Shown: positions 48,810 to 58,060, counted from the first letter of the stretch. The stretch is 64,000 bases of DNA from Verminephrobacter eiseniae EF01-2 (GCF_000015565.1 NC_008786.1:3956501-4020500); one strand, 5' to 3'. Notes: generated by a model not told the origin, from the letters alone. Program-made: numbers and translations.

Positions 48810-50003
48810 TCAGCGCTGCCCGAAGGGCTGGCGCACATAGCCATCGCGCGTCTGCGGCAGTTTCTCGCCCAAAATCCTGCTCGCCACCTGCGTGCGCAGC
48901 ACCTGCGCGGTGCCGCCAGAAATCGTGAACATGCGGGCATCGCGCACCATGCGTTCCAGCGGGCGATCGCGGCCATAGCCGGCCGAACCGTGGATTTGCA
49001 GCGCATCGTTGGTCACCGCGATGGCGGTATCGGCCGCAAAGACCTTGGCCTGCGCCGCCGCCTGCATGTCGGGAAACTCGTCGCCGCTGGTGGCTGCGCG
49101 GTAGATCAGTGCGCGCGCTGCCTCCAACTGCACCGACATGTCGGCCAGCATCCACTGCACCCCCTGGAATTCGCCAATCGGGCGGCCGAACTGCTGGCGT
49201 TCCTTGGCATAGGCGACGGCGAGTTCGAAGGCCCCCTGGGCAATGCCGAGGCCCACCGTCGCGGCACCCACGCGCTGCGCGTTGTAGGCGTTCATCAGGC
49301 CCGCGAAACCGCGTTCCACGCCGCCCGGAGGGCACACCCTCATCGCGGCAGGCACCTCGACCCGGTCGAAGCCGATATGGCCCTCCGGCACCCCGCGAAT
49401 GCCCATCGCAAAAAGGCGCCGGATGCTCATGCCGGGCACATCGGGGCCCACCACGATGAAGCCGCCAATCCCTCGGTCGACGCCGTCCTCGATGACCCGC
49501 GCGAAGACGAAATGCAGGCGCGAGACGCCGGCGCCGGTGATCCAGTGCTTGGCGCCATCGAGGATGTAGCTGTCACCGCGGCGCGTGGCCGTGGTGCGCA
49601 TGTCGGTCGCGGCGCTGCCGGCTTCGGGCTCGGTGATGCAGATGGCGGGTTTGTCGCCGTCGAGCACGAGCGCGGCGGCCAGGCGCTTTTGCGCGTCGCT
49701 GCCGTACTTCATGATCGCGCCGATCGCACCCATGTTCGACTCGACCATGATCCGGCCGGAGGCAGCGCAGACCTTGGCGAACTCCTCGATCGCAATCACC
49801 GCATCCAGGTAGCTGGCGCCTTTGCCGCCATATTCGACCGGCATGGTCATGCCCATGAACCCATGCCCGCGCAGCGCCTGAACCGTGTGCCAGGGGTAAG
49901 CCTCGGTGCGATCGACCTCGGCAGCGCGCGGCAGCATCGCGTCCTGCGCAAGCGCGCGGGCATGGCGTTGGAGGGTGCGTTGCTCGGGGCTGAGGTTCGA
50001 CAT
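48810..50003 (-). CDS. Acyl-CoA-dehydrogenase-family protein, candidate 3-sulfinopropanoyl-CoA desulfinase
   Basis: 397 residues with the FAD fold of acyl-CoA dehydrogenases (PAICITEPEAGSAATDMRTT, QIHGSAGYGRDRPLERMVRD). Two features set it apart. Where ordinary enzymes carry the catalytic glutamate in an I-Y-E-G-T motif, it reads FTISGGTAQVLR, so the base is lost. Residue 84, counted from ATG 50003, is arginine (ASGR). From memory, the 3SP-CoA desulfinase of Advenella mimigardefordensis (Acd) is in this superfamily and depends on Arg84. The thiol dioxygenase and CoA-transferase nearby support that role: release of sulfite to leave propionyl-CoA. An ordinary dehydrogenase is the alternative. 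Confidence 0.75.
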   Translation of the reverse strand: MSNLSPEQRTLQRHARALAQDAMLPRAAEVDRTEAYPWHTVQALRGHGFMGMTMPVEYGGKGASYLDAVIAIEEFAKVCAASGRIMVESNMGAIGAIMKYGSDAQKRLAAALVLDGDKPAICITEPEAGSAATDMRTTATRRGDSYILDGAKHWITGAGVSRLHFVFARVIEDGVDRGIGGFIVVGPDVPGMSIRRLFAMGIRGVPEGHIGFDRVEVPAAMRVCPPGGVERGFAGLMNAYNAQRVGAATVGLGIAQGAFELAVAYAKERQQFGRPIGEFQGVQWMLADMSVQLEAARALIYRAATSGDEFPDMQAAAQAKVFAADTAIAVTNDALQIHGSAGYGRDRPLERMVRDARMFTISGGTAQVLRTQVASRILGEKLPQTRDGYVRQPFGQR

Positions 50004-50150
50004 GGGGAATCCGGAAGACGGAAAAAGGAGCCACGGCAAGGCCCTGTGGCAGCACGGGAATTCATGCCGAGGCCAATGATAGGCGTCGGCATTGGTCAGC
50101 GAAACCGCAAAATTTTCCGACTCAGAATCGTAAAAAACGAATCTCACGCG

Positions 50151-50317
50151 CTAGTGTCGCGTCACCGATCAGATGTCGTAGGCTGCGCGCCGCCATCGGA
50201 GCGCAGCGCAAGGCGCATCGCGCAGCCCATACCGAGCTGTATTGGCAAGCGATGCAACGCCGCGATGCGCTTCGATGGCCAGCGCAGACCGACAGATGAT
50301 CGGTGACGCGACACTAG
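50151..50317. mobile_element. Palindromic MITE-like element, copy 8
   Basis: CTAG on both sides, orientation as copy 1. It lies between the acyl-CoA-dehydrogenase-like gene and tRNA-Asn, close to the right end of the accessory block. Confidence 0.92.
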
Positions 50318-50452
50318 CCCGGAATGCATGGATGGGGGTTGCGCCCGTCTCTGCCTGCGATTCGGGCGCGTTGGGCGTTGCTGCATCGCTCGGCGCAGGC
50401 TGGCGTCTGAGCATCTGCGGCGCATGTTCCGTGTATATAATCGCGGGCTTGT

Positions 50453-50528
50453 TCCTCGATAGCTCAGTCGGTAGAGCGCCGGACTGTTAATCCGTAGGTC
50501 CCTGGTTCGAGCCCAGGTCGAGGAGCCA
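50453..50528 (+). tRNA. tRNA-Asn (anticodon GTT)
   Basis: Complete cloverleaf: acceptor TCCTCGA paired with TCGAGGA, D arm with AGCTCAGTCGGTAGAGC, anticodon arm CCGGACTGTTAATCCGT with GTT, T arm CCTGGTTCGAGCCCAGG and encoded CCA. A TATAAT box at 50436-50441 lies 11 bases upstream and an intrinsic terminator follows at 50534-50569. A degenerate copy is at 40533-40608. Confidence 0.97.
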
Positions 50529-50533
50529 TTTGC

Positions 50534-50569
50534 AAAGCCCTGCACCCCATGTTCCGTGCAGGGCTTTTT
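50534..50569 (+). terminator. Intrinsic terminator of tRNA-Asn
   Basis: AAAGCCCTGCAC and GTGCAGGGCTTT form a 12-bp stem around CCCATGTTCC, followed by a T run. Confidence 0.93.
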
Positions 50570-50647
50570 CATTGCGCAGCCGCTGCCATCGCGGCTGCGG
50601 CGCATGCCGGACAATCGGCGCATCGACGTCTTTGGCCCCTCTGTTCC

Positions 50648-51427
50648 ATGACACCCCCGCAACTGCCCTGGCTGGAGCCTGACGATCCGCTGCCGCTGCC
50701 GGCCGCCGCATGGGGGCCGAACGACCCGGCGCCGGGTCTGTTGGCCGCAGGCGGGGCGCTCAGCATTGCCTACCTGTGCGCGGCCTACGGACAGGGCTGC
50801 TTTCCCTGGTATGGCCCGGGCCAACCCATTTTGTGGTGGACACCCGACCCGCGCATGGTGCTGCCGGTGTCGGCGTTGCGCTTGCATCGCTCGCTGCGCA
50901 AGACGTTGCAGGCTTTTCGCCGCGATGCCGCTTGCGCGATCCGGGTGGACTGTGCCTTCGAGGAGGTCATCACCCGCTGCGCCAGCCAGCAGCGCAAAGG
51001 CCAGGCCGGCACCTGGATCGTGCCCGAGATGGTGGCGGCTTACATCGACCTGCATGCCGCAGGACATGCCCATAGCGTGGAAACCTGGGTCGACGGCGAA
51101 CTGGTCGGCGGTCTTTACTGCGTGGCATTGGGCCGCGCGGTGTTTGGCGAATCGATGTTTGCCGATGCCACCGATGCCTCCAAGATCGCACTCTCGGCGC
51201 TGGTGGGCCTGTGCCTGCACCATGGCATCGGGATGATCGATTGCCAGCAAAACACGCCGCACCTGGCCTCGCTGGGCGCGCGCGAAATACCGCGCGCGCA
51301 GTTCCTGCGGCATGTCGAAAAAGCCCGCCAGCAGCACCCAATGGCCTGGACCTTCGAGCCCGTATACTGGGACGGGCTGCTCGGGCCGCGCTCCCTTGGC
51401 TCCCTTGCCGATCCCTTACGACATTGA
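50648..51427 (+). CDS. aat: Leucyl/phenylalanyl-tRNA--protein transferase
   Basis: Adds leucine or phenylalanine to proteins starting with lysine or arginine, marking them for ClpS/ClpAP (N-end rule). 259 residues. Signature [19 protein letters not shown] then TPDPRMVLP, and later [15 protein letters not shown] and [19 protein letters not shown] 50648 ([11 protein letters not shown]) is used; the frame extends to 50549 without support. It is followed after 16 bp by bpt, the second N-end-rule transferase, a pairing typical of betaproteobacteria. Confidence 0.95.
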   Translation: MTPPQLPWLEPDDPLPLPAAAWGPNDPAPGLLAAGGALSIAYLCAAYGQGCFPWYGPGQPILWWTPDPRMVLPVSALRLHRSLRKTLQAFRRDAACAIRVDCAFEEVITRCASQQRKGQAGTWIVPEMVAAYIDLHAAGHAHSVETWVDGELVGGLYCVALGRAVFGESMFADATDASKIALSALVGLCLHHGIGMIDCQQNTPHLASLGAREIPRAQFLRHVEKARQQHPMAWTFEPVYWDGLLGPRSLGSLADPLRH

Positions 51428-51443
51428 CGACGGCTCTTACGGC

Positions 51444-52199
51444 ATGACGCAACTGAACGACCTTCCGCTGCAGTCCCTGCAGTTTTATGCGACGGCCCCC
51501 TACCCCTGCAGTTACTTGCCGCAGCGGCAGGCGCGCTCGCAGGTCGCCACGCCCGGTCACCTGATTCAAAGCGATATTTACTCCGACCTGGTCACCAAGG
51601 GGTTTCGCCGCAGCGGCATGTTCACCTACCGGCCGTATTGCGATGGCTGCCAGGCTTGCACGCCGTTGCGGATCGTCGTCGATGGGTTCCGGCCCGACCG
51701 CAGTCAAAAGCGCGCCGTCGCCCGCCACGGCAAGTTGCAGACGCGGGTTTTGCGCCTGTGCTTCGTGCCCGAGCATTACCAGTTGTACCTGCGCTATCAG
51801 AACGGGCGCCATGCCGGCGGCGGCATGGACCATGACAGCATCGACCAGTACACGCAGTTCCTGCTGCAAAGCCGGGTGAACTCGCGCCTGGTGGAGTTCC
51901 GTGAGGTCGACGACACCGGCGCCACCGGCGGGCCGGGCGTGCTGAAGATGGTGTCGCTGCTGGATCTGCTCGACGACGGCCTGTCGGCGGTCTACACCTT
52001 CTACGAGCCCGAGCCGCGTTGCAGTTATGGCACCTACAACGTGCTGTGGCAGATTGCGCAGGCGCGCGCCCTGAGCCTGCCCCATGTGTACCTGGGCTAC
52101 TGGATCGCCGTCAGCCCGAAGATGAACTACAAGGCCGGTTTCCATCCGCACGAAATTCTCACCGACGGGCGCTGGCACCGGGTGGACATGCCGCTGTGA
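51444..52199 (+). CDS. bpt: Aspartate/glutamate leucyltransferase (Bpt)
   Basis: Transfers leucine to proteins beginning with aspartate or glutamate. 251 residues. Family pattern: [19 protein letters not shown] at the N-terminus, [20 protein letters not shown] with its cysteine cluster, and the acetyltransferase-like C-terminal half with [13 protein letters not shown] and [21 protein letters not shown] 51444 is preferred to 51312, which overlaps aat. Co-transcribed with aat. Confidence 0.95.
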   Translation: MTQLNDLPLQSLQFYATAPYPCSYLPQRQARSQVATPGHLIQSDIYSDLVTKGFRRSGMFTYRPYCDGCQACTPLRIVVDGFRPDRSQKRAVARHGKLQTRVLRLCFVPEHYQLYLRYQNGRHAGGGMDHDSIDQYTQFLLQSRVNSRLVEFREVDDTGATGGPGVLKMVSLLDLLDDGLSAVYTFYEPEPRCSYGTYNVLWQIAQARALSLPHVYLGYWIAVSPKMNYKAGFHPHEILTDGRWHRVDMPL

Positions 52200-52292
52200 A
52201 CCCGCGCGCGCATTTCACAAGCTAAGATGCGGCGGCGTCCGACCCTTTGCCGCTGATGGCCGCCGATGGCGGCATCCGACCCCTTGCCGCTC

Positions 52293-53126
52293 ATGAAAAA
52301 ACTGGTTCCCGGTGTCCCCGTCAAACCCAGCGTTCAGGTGCTGGAGCGCATGTTTGCGCTGATCGATGTGCTGGCCTCGCGCGAGGAGGCCATCTCGCTG
52401 AAGGAGATCAGCGCCAAGACCGGCCTGCATCCGTCGACCGCACACCGCATCCTGAACGACTTGGCGCTGGGCCGCTTCGTGGACCACCCGGAGTCCGGCA
52501 GCTATCGCCTGGGCATGCGCTTGCTGGAGTTGGGCAATCTGGTCAAGGCCCGGCTGAGCGTGCGCGATGCCGCACTGATCCCCATGCGCAACCTGCATCG
52601 ATCGATCCAGCAGCCGGTCAATCTGAGCCTGCGCCAGGGCGACGAAATCGTGTATGTCGAGCGCGCCTACAGCGAGCGCTCCGGCATGCAGGTGGTGCGC
52701 GCCATCGGAGGGCGGGCGCCGCTGCACCTGACCTCCACCGGCAAGCTGTTTCTCGCGCTCGACGACCCGCAGCGGGTGCGCGCCTATGCCATGCGCACCG
52801 GGCTTGCCGGCCACACGCGCAACAGCATTACCCAGTTGCCGGCGCTGGAGCGGGAACTGGCAAAAGCGCGGCAGTCCGGCATCGCACGCGACAACGAGGA
52901 ACTGGAACTGGGTGTGCGCTGCATGGCCGCAGGGGTGCATGACGACCAGGGCAAGCTGATTGCCGGCCTGTCGATATCCGCGCCCGCTGACCGACTCGAT
53001 GAAAGCTGGTTGCCCAAACTGCAGGCCACGGCCAGCGCAATATCACTGGCCTTGGGCTACACGCCCGGCGCCCAGGCCCGCAGCGAAACGGCAGCCGGCC
53101 GGCGCACCGATGTGCGCGCGGAATGA
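52293..53126 (+). CDS. IclR family transcriptional regulator
   Basis: About 277 residues. N-terminal helix-turn-helix (ISLKEISAKTGLHPSTAHRI then LNDL), a linker helix, and an effector domain with RAIGGRAPLHLTSTGKLFLA and the late AAGVHDDQGKLIAGLSIS strand typical of IclR proteins. ATG 52293 (MKKLVPGVPVKPSV) gives the usual start; ATG 52266 is in frame. The region before it has GCCGATGG repeats. No catabolic genes are adjacent, so its regulon is unclear. Confidence 0.88.
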   Translation: MKKLVPGVPVKPSVQVLERMFALIDVLASREEAISLKEISAKTGLHPSTAHRILNDLALGRFVDHPESGSYRLGMRLLELGNLVKARLSVRDAALIPMRNLHRSIQQPVNLSLRQGDEIVYVERAYSERSGMQVVRAIGGRAPLHLTSTGKLFLALDDPQRVRAYAMRTGLAGHTRNSITQLPALERELAKARQSGIARDNEELELGVRCMAAGVHDDQGKLIAGLSISAPADRLDESWLPKLQATASAISLALGYTPGAQARSETAAGRRTDVRAE

Positions 53127-53139
53127 GCCCGGCGGCACT

Positions 53140-54258
53140 TCATCCGCTGGAATTGCGCGCAGGCGCCGTCAATGACGGCATGGATTCGATCCAGTGGCGC
53201 ACCCGCTCGGCATCTGCGATCCGGCTGAACTTGCCGGCCGAATCCAGGAACACCATGATCAGTTTGCGCCCGGCAACCTGTGCCTGCATCACCAGGCAAC
53301 GCCCGGCCTCGGAGATGTAGCCGGTCTTTTGTAGCCCGATATCCCAGGTCGGGTTCTTCACCAGCCGGTTGGTGTTGTTGTATTGCAGGGTCTTGCGCCC
53401 TACCTCGACTTCATAGTCCGGCGAGGTGGAAAGCTCGCGCAGCAGCGGGTCGGCATGGGTCACATTCACCAGCGTGGCCAGGTCGCGGGCACTCGATTGG
53501 TTGCGGCTGGACAAGCCCGTAGGCTCGGCATAGTGCGTGTCGGTCATGCCCAGCCTGCGTGCCTGGGCGTTCATCTGCGCGACGAAAGCCGCGAGCCCCC
53601 CGGGGTAGGTGCGGCCCAGCGCATGCGCCGCCCGGTTTTCGCTGGCCATCAGCGCCAGGTGCAGCATCGCGCCGCGCGTCAGGGTGGTTCCTACCGTCAG
53701 GCGCGAGCGGCTGCCTTTTTCCATGTCCACATCGTCCTGGGTGATCGTCAAAAGCTCATCCATCGGCAGCTTGGCCTGGGAGATCAGCAGGCCCGTCATC
53801 AGCTTGGTCAGCGACGCAATGGGCAGCACGGCGTGGTCGTTCTTGCTGAGCAGCACTTCGTTCGTGTCCTGGTCTACCACCAGCGCCACACTGGACCGGA
53901 GGGCCAGCGGATCACTGACCTCGTGCAGGCCCGCGATTTGCCCGAACGACGGCCGGGCGGGCACGAAGGCCACCCCCCGGGCCGGCATCCTGGCGGTTTT
54001 GGCGCTGGCGCGCGCCACCCTGGCATGCGCGGCCGCTTTGCGCGTTGCCGTGGCCTTGGTGCTGCCCCTGTTGCCCTTGCTGCCGGTTGCGCTCTGTGAC
54101 TGCTTTTTGCTCAGGGTCTTTTGGGACCCGCCGGCCTGTGCAGCGGGCGCCAGCAGGGCCGCGATCAAGGCCGCAACCAGGGCCACGCTCGTCAGCGCCC
54201 GGCCCATCGGGCGAAAAAAACGGTTCACTGCGTGGCGGTGGACGGGGCGAAGGCGCAT
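53140..54258 (-). CDS. D-alanyl-D-alanine endopeptidase (PBP7/PbpG-like)
   Basis: Penicillin-binding serine peptidase of the S11 family acting on peptidoglycan cross-links. About 372 residues. Signal sequence GRALTSVALVAALIAALLAP then AAQA, a lysine/arginine/alanine-rich linker (about residues 50-105), then the catalytic triad of motifs: LPIASLTKLMTGLL (S-x-x-K), SSRNQSSARD (S-x-N) and LQKTGYISEAG (K-T-G). The basic, disordered linker is longer than in E. coli PBP7. ATG 54258 is chosen; 54360 is also in frame. It is convergent with the IclR gene. Confidence 0.9.
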   Translation of the reverse strand: MRLRPVHRHAVNRFFRPMGRALTSVALVAALIAALLAPAAQAGGSQKTLSKKQSQSATGSKGNRGSTKATATRKAAAHARVARASAKTARMPARGVAFVPARPSFGQIAGLHEVSDPLALRSSVALVVDQDTNEVLLSKNDHAVLPIASLTKLMTGLLISQAKLPMDELLTITQDDVDMEKGSRSRLTVGTTLTRGAMLHLALMASENRAAHALGRTYPGGLAAFVAQMNAQARRLGMTDTHYAEPTGLSSRNQSSARDLATLVNVTHADPLLRELSTSPDYEVEVGRKTLQYNNTNRLVKNPTWDIGLQKTGYISEAGRCLVMQAQVAGRKLIMVFLDSAGKFSRIADAERVRHWIESMPSLTAPARNSSG

Positions 54259-54379
54259 CAAAGTGGTTCCCCAACGGCAATCGCTGCCGGGTCTGTTCAT
54301 GAAATCCGCAAAAAAATCGCGCAAGATCAACATCTTGCGCGACCTTCCAAGAAAGTGCATGAAATTATAGATAGATCAT

Positions 54380-55918
54380 TCAACCCTGCGCCGCCACCCG
54401 ATCGGCTTTATTTTGTAACTTGTTCAGCGCACTGAAATAGGCTTTCGCCGAAGCGACCACGATGTCCGGGTCGGCTCCCACCCCATTGACGATACGGCCG
54501 CTGTTTTGCAGGCGCACGGTCACCTCCCCCTGGCTCTCGGTCGAGCCGCTGATGGCGTTGACCGAATACAGCACCATCTCGGCGCCACTGTGGACATGCG
54601 CCTCGATGGCTTTGAGCGAGGCATCGACCGGCCCATTGCCCTGGGCCTCGGCGTGCACATTTTGTCCGTTGACCGTGAACACGATGCGCGCGTGCGGCTG
54701 CTTGCCGGTCTCGCTTTGCTGGAACAGCGAGACAAAGCCGTACTGCTCGTTGTCGCCGCTGACGCTCTCGTCGCTGACCAGCGCCAGAATGTCTTCGTCG
54801 AAAATCTCGCTCTTGCGGTCGGCCAGTTCCTTGAAGCGCGCGAACGCCAGGTTGATTTCGGCCTCGCTGTCCAGGCTCACACCGAGCTCCTGCAGGCGCT
54901 GCTTGAAGGCGCTGCGGCCGCTGAGCTTGCCCAGCACCATCTTGTTCGCGCTCCAGCCCACATCCTGCGCGCGCATGATTTCGTAGGTGTCGCGGGCCTT
55001 GAGCACGCCGTCCTGGTGAATTCCGCTGGCATGCGCGAACGCATTCGCACCCACGATCGCCTTGTTCAGTTGCACGGCAAAACCCGTGGTCTGACTGACC
55101 ATGCGGCTGGCCGCCAGGATATGCTGCGTGGCGATGCCAAGGTCCAGGCCAAAGTAGTCGCGCCGCGTCTTGACGGCCATCACCACCTCTTCCAGCGAGC
55201 AATTGCCGGCGCGCTCGCCCAGGCCGTTGATCGTGCACTCGACCTGGCGCGCGCCGCCCATCTTCACGCCGGCCAGCGAGTTTGCCACCGCCATGCCCAG
55301 GTCGTTGTGGCAATGCACGGACCAGATCGCCTTGTCACTGTTCGGCACCCGTTCACGCAGCATCTTGATGAAGTTGCCATACAACTCGGGAATGGCGTAG
55401 CCGACGGTGTCGGGCACATTGATCGTCGTGGCGCCCTCGGCGATCGCGGCCTCGATCACGCGGCACAGGAAATCCGGGTCGCTGCGGTAGCCGTCCTCGG
55501 GGCTGAACTCGATGTCGGCCACGAGATTGCGGGCGAAACGGACCGATTGCAGCGACTGCTCGAGCACCTGCCCGGGCGTCATGCGCAGCTTCTTTTCCAT
55601 GTGCAGCGCCGAGGTGGCAATGAAGATATGGATGCGCGCATTGGCCGCCCCTTCGAGCGCCTGCGCAGCACGGGCGATATCACGGTCATTGGCGCGGGCC
55701 AGCGAGCAGATGGTGGCCTCCCGGATGGTGCTGGCGATCGCCCGAACCGCGTCGAAATCGCCGTTGGAACTGGCGGCAAAGCCGGCCTCGATCACATCCA
55801 CCTTCAGCCGCTCGAGTTGGCGCGCAATGCGCAGTTTTTCGTCCTTGGTCATCGAGGCCCCGGGGGACTGCTCGCCGTCGCGCAAGGTGGTGTCGAAAAT
55901 GATCAATTTGTCAGCCAT
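54380..55918 (-). CDS. leuA: 2-isopropylmalate synthase
   Basis: First committed step of leucine synthesis (acetyl-CoA plus 2-oxoisovalerate). 512 residues. ATG 55918 ([20 protein letters not shown]) follows CAGGAGAGACGTC. The catalytic domain has [30 protein letters not shown] and [15 protein letters not shown]; metal-binding and substrate residues are intact. The C-terminal regulatory LeuA dimer domain for leucine feedback is present. Upstream lie a leucine-rich leader peptide and a hairpin with a T run, so attenuation by leucyl-tRNA supply is likely. Confidence 0.97.
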   Translation of the reverse strand: MADKLIIFDTTLRDGEQSPGASMTKDEKLRIARQLERLKVDVIEAGFAASSNGDFDAVRAIASTIREATICSLARANDRDIARAAQALEGAANARIHIFIATSALHMEKKLRMTPGQVLEQSLQSVRFARNLVADIEFSPEDGYRSDPDFLCRVIEAAIAEGATTINVPDTVGYAIPELYGNFIKMLRERVPNSDKAIWSVHCHNDLGMAVANSLAGVKMGGARQVECTINGLGERAGNCSLEEVVMAVKTRRDYFGLDLGIATQHILAASRMVSQTTGFAVQLNKAIVGANAFAHASGIHQDGVLKARDTYEIMRAQDVGWSANKMVLGKLSGRSAFKQRLQELGVSLDSEAEINLAFARFKELADRKSEIFDEDILALVSDESVSGDNEQYGFVSLFQQSETGKQPHARIVFTVNGQNVHAEAQGNGPVDASLKAIEAHVHSGAEMVLYSVNAISGSTESQGEVTVRLQNSGRIVNGVGADPDIVVASAKAYFSALNKLQNKADRVAAQG

Positions 55919-55968
55919 GACGTCTCTCCTGGTACTACCTGGGTTGGCCCGCAACATAAAAACTCTGG

Positions 55969-56013
55969 CGCCGAAAAAACAAAAGGCCCGTTGCGGGTGC
56001 ATACGGGCCTTTT
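55969..56013 (-). terminator. leuA attenuator hairpin
   Basis: On the minus strand AAAAGGCCCGT and ACGGGCCTTTT form an 11-bp stem, directly followed by GTTTTTTC. It lies 50 bp before leuA and about 20 bp after the stop of the leader peptide, as in amino-acid attenuators. Confidence 0.88.
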
Positions 56014-56033
56014 GGAAAAGTGTGCGCGTGCGC

Positions 56034-56087
56034 CTACCGTCTCCGCCCGTAAGGGGATAGCAATAGGGCCAGTGCCAACTCGTTCAT
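56034..56087 (-). CDS. leuL: leu operon leader peptide
   Basis: A 17-codon frame, [17 protein letters not shown], with five leucines in eight residues (codons TTG, CTG, CTA, TTG, CTA). The stop lies about 20 nt before the terminator hairpin. Slow translation at the leucine codons when Leu-tRNA is scarce would let an alternative structure form and leuA be read. A possible promoter has TTGCGG at 56122-56117 and TACATT at 56100-56095. That would start RNA close to the ATG, which fits the absence of a visible ribosome site. Confidence 0.82.
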   Translation of the reverse strand: MNELALALLLSPYGRRR

Positions 56088-56145
56088 GACGCGCAATGTA
56101 GCACAGACCGCGCTTGCCGCAACCATCGAACGGCGTCCCCTGTCC

Positions 56146-56655
56146 TCAGGCATTGCCGGCCATGATGCCCCAGCGCGCCAACGCCGCGTCGTCGCTGACC
56201 CGGGCGTCCACCCAGCGCACGCCCTGGGGAGTGTGTTCCTTTTTCCAGAAAGGCGCCTGGGTCTTGAGGTAGTCGATCAGAAACTCGCAGGCCTGAAAGC
56301 CCTGCCCCCGGTGGGCACTGGCCACGGCCACCAGCACGATCTGCTCGAGCGGTTGCAGCCGCCCGACGCGGTGGATGACGCGCGCGCCAACGATGTCGAA
56401 GCGCCGCACCGCCTCATCGACCATCGCCTCGATGGATTTTTCAGTCATGCCGGGATAATGCTCCAACTCGATCGACAGCACGGCATCGCCCGCGTCCTCG
56501 ACCGGCAGGCCGCCCCGGGAAGGCGGATTCCTGTCGCGCACCACGCCGACAAAGCTGCAGACGGCGCCCACGCCCCTGTTGTCGCGGCGCAAGGCAGCGA
56601 TTTCGCTGGACAGGTCAAAGTCCTGGGTCTGGATGACGACGCGGGGCAGGCCCAT
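56146..56655 (-). CDS. moaE: Molybdopterin synthase catalytic subunit MoaE
   Basis: Inserts sulfur into precursor Z to make molybdopterin, working with MoaD. 169 residues. Pattern: GAVCSFVGVVRDRN, LELEHYPGMTE-like (IELEHYPGMTEKSIE), VASAHRGQGFQACEFLIDYL and the catalytic-lysine region KTQAPFWKKEH. The gene would serve the molybdoenzyme at 40648-42930 among others. MoaD and MoeA, often adjacent, would lie beyond leuA or elsewhere; they are not in this window. Confidence 0.95.
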   Translation of the reverse strand: MGLPRVVIQTQDFDLSSEIAALRRDNRGVGAVCSFVGVVRDRNPPSRGGLPVEDAGDAVLSIELEHYPGMTEKSIEAMVDEAVRRFDIVGARVIHRVGRLQPLEQIVLVAVASAHRGQGFQACEFLIDYLKTQAPFWKKEHTPQGVRWVDARVSDDAALARWGIMAGNA

Positions 56656-56712
56656 GGCAAGACCGCTGTCTGTGTCCCGTGCTGCGCGGCAACGATGCCT
56701 GGCCCCGGGCGC

Positions 56713-57471
56713 TCAAGCCGGCGGCCGGGGTGCGCAGGCGCTGCAAGCACCTGACTGCCCCCATCCGGAGATGGGCAGCGCCCGCGCGCTGGCCACCTGG
56801 CGCAGACGCGCATGCTCGGCCATGACCCGTGCGGCGTAGCCGCCATCGTCGACCATGTTGGCGCTGCCCACGTAATGGCGCAGGCCGCCCTCGATGGAAC
56901 CGGCGCGCGCAATGCATTCCTGCAAGATCTCGACCCCCACGCGCAGGTTGCTCACCGGGTCGAAGGCCGCCAACTGGCCGCCGAAGTTCTGGTACTTGTC
57001 GGTGTGCACCCGGGTCATCACTTGCATCAGGCCCTGGGCGCCGACGGCGCTTTGGGCAAACGGATTGAAGCCCGATTCGATGCCCATGACGGCCAGGATC
57101 AGCGTCGGGTCGATGCCCGATTGCGTGCCGGCGTCATAGGCCCGGGCCACCAACACGCTCAGCGGCTCGGGGGCCACGCGGTACTTCTTGCTGAGCCAGA
57201 AGGTCACGGCGGCCTGATCCCTGGGCAGGTCTTCGGGCTTGCCCGCCTTGGCGCGCGCGCCGGCTTTTGCTGCGTCGAGCGGGCCAGAGGGCATTTGGCG
57301 GGCTTGCAGCCAGTTCATCAACTGCGCCTCGCCCGCTTCGCGCAGGTCCGGGCGGGCCACCAAGGCCATGACGACAAAGGCCACGGCCAGGCCGACAAAG
57401 TCCAGGCTGTGCCGGGCGGCGGCCATACAAGCGGCGATCATGCCGGAGATCATCTTTCCTGAAGCGGTCAT
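56713..57471 (-). CDS. Lytic transglycosylase (SLT domain)
   Basis: Peptidoglycan-cleaving enzyme, 252 residues. An N-terminal membrane segment (SLDFVGLAVAFVVMALVARP) acts as signal or anchor. The catalytic domain follows LILAVMGIESGFNPFAQSAV, where the ES glutamate is the acid/base residue, and GAQGLMQVM. It ends with a short cysteine-containing tail. Homologues with this layout are the small family 1 transglycosylases of Burkholderiales. Confidence 0.9.
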   Translation of the reverse strand: MTASGKMISGMIAACMAAARHSLDFVGLAVAFVVMALVARPDLREAGEAQLMNWLQARQMPSGPLDAAKAGARAKAGKPEDLPRDQAAVTFWLSKKYRVAPEPLSVLVARAYDAGTQSGIDPTLILAVMGIESGFNPFAQSAVGAQGLMQVMTRVHTDKYQNFGGQLAAFDPVSNLRVGVEILQECIARAGSIEGGLRHYVGSANMVDDGGYAARVMAEHARLRQVASARALPISGWGQSGACSACAPRPPA

Positions 57472-57639
57472 GGATCCTCCTTATTTTGTCAAGCGCAACG
57501 GAAAAGCGCCGTCGCCGTTCGGGGCGGCGCCTTCCCGGCAGCTCGCTTGGAGGCCGGCAGTTCGCCATCGAAATCGGGCGGCGCGCCGTTGGAGCGCCGG
57601 GTTGCCCTGGTGGGACTCAAGCCGACCTGGGGTTTTTAC

Positions 57640-57806
57640 CTAGTGTCGCGTCACCGATCATCTGTCGGTCTGCGCTGACCATCGAAGCGCATCGCGGCGT
57701 TGCATCGCTTGCCAATACAGCTCGGTATGGGCTGCGCGATGCGCCTTGCGCTGCGCTCCGATGGCTGCGCGCAGCCTACGACATCTGATCGGTGACGCGA
57801 CACTAG
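57640..57806. mobile_element. Palindromic MITE-like element, copy 9
   Basis: CTAG on both sides; orientation as copy 2. It lies upstream of the transglycosylase gene in non-coding DNA (57472-57639 also has no gene). Confidence 0.92.
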
Positions 57807-58060
57807 TTCAGGCCCGTTGGAGAGTTCGGCGGATTCTAAAAGCCCTCTTAATGCTTAGTCAACAATAACGAAGTTGACGTTGAGATATTTAAGTCATGAA
57901 AAATACCGAAAAACCACGGTCTAGGGTGGTTTTGCAAGACCCCGGCATGCCCGTAGTGGGCGGCGCCGGCGTGACCGGCCCCGGTCCAATCCAATCGGTC
58001 AATCGGCCGTCTGGCGCCCATTGGAAATCCGGTTTGAGTTGTCACGGCGACTTTGCTAAG
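57807..58060. other. Non-coding region with AT-rich stretch
   Basis: An AT-rich patch at 57835-57910 contrasts with the rest of the window. AAAACCAC...GTGGTTTT makes an 8-bp hairpin at 57909-57933. No convincing gene; the frame from ATG 57896 is low-complexity downstream. Confidence 0.45.

Noticed and set aside
49000..50147. Start of the acyl-CoA-dehydrogenase-like gene at 50147
   Set aside because: The extra 48 residues have no family similarity. ATG 50003 begins the conserved N-terminus and puts Arg at position 84.
54506..56089. 527-codon plus-strand frame
   Set aside because: Antisense to leuA and its leader region, with no recognisable domain.
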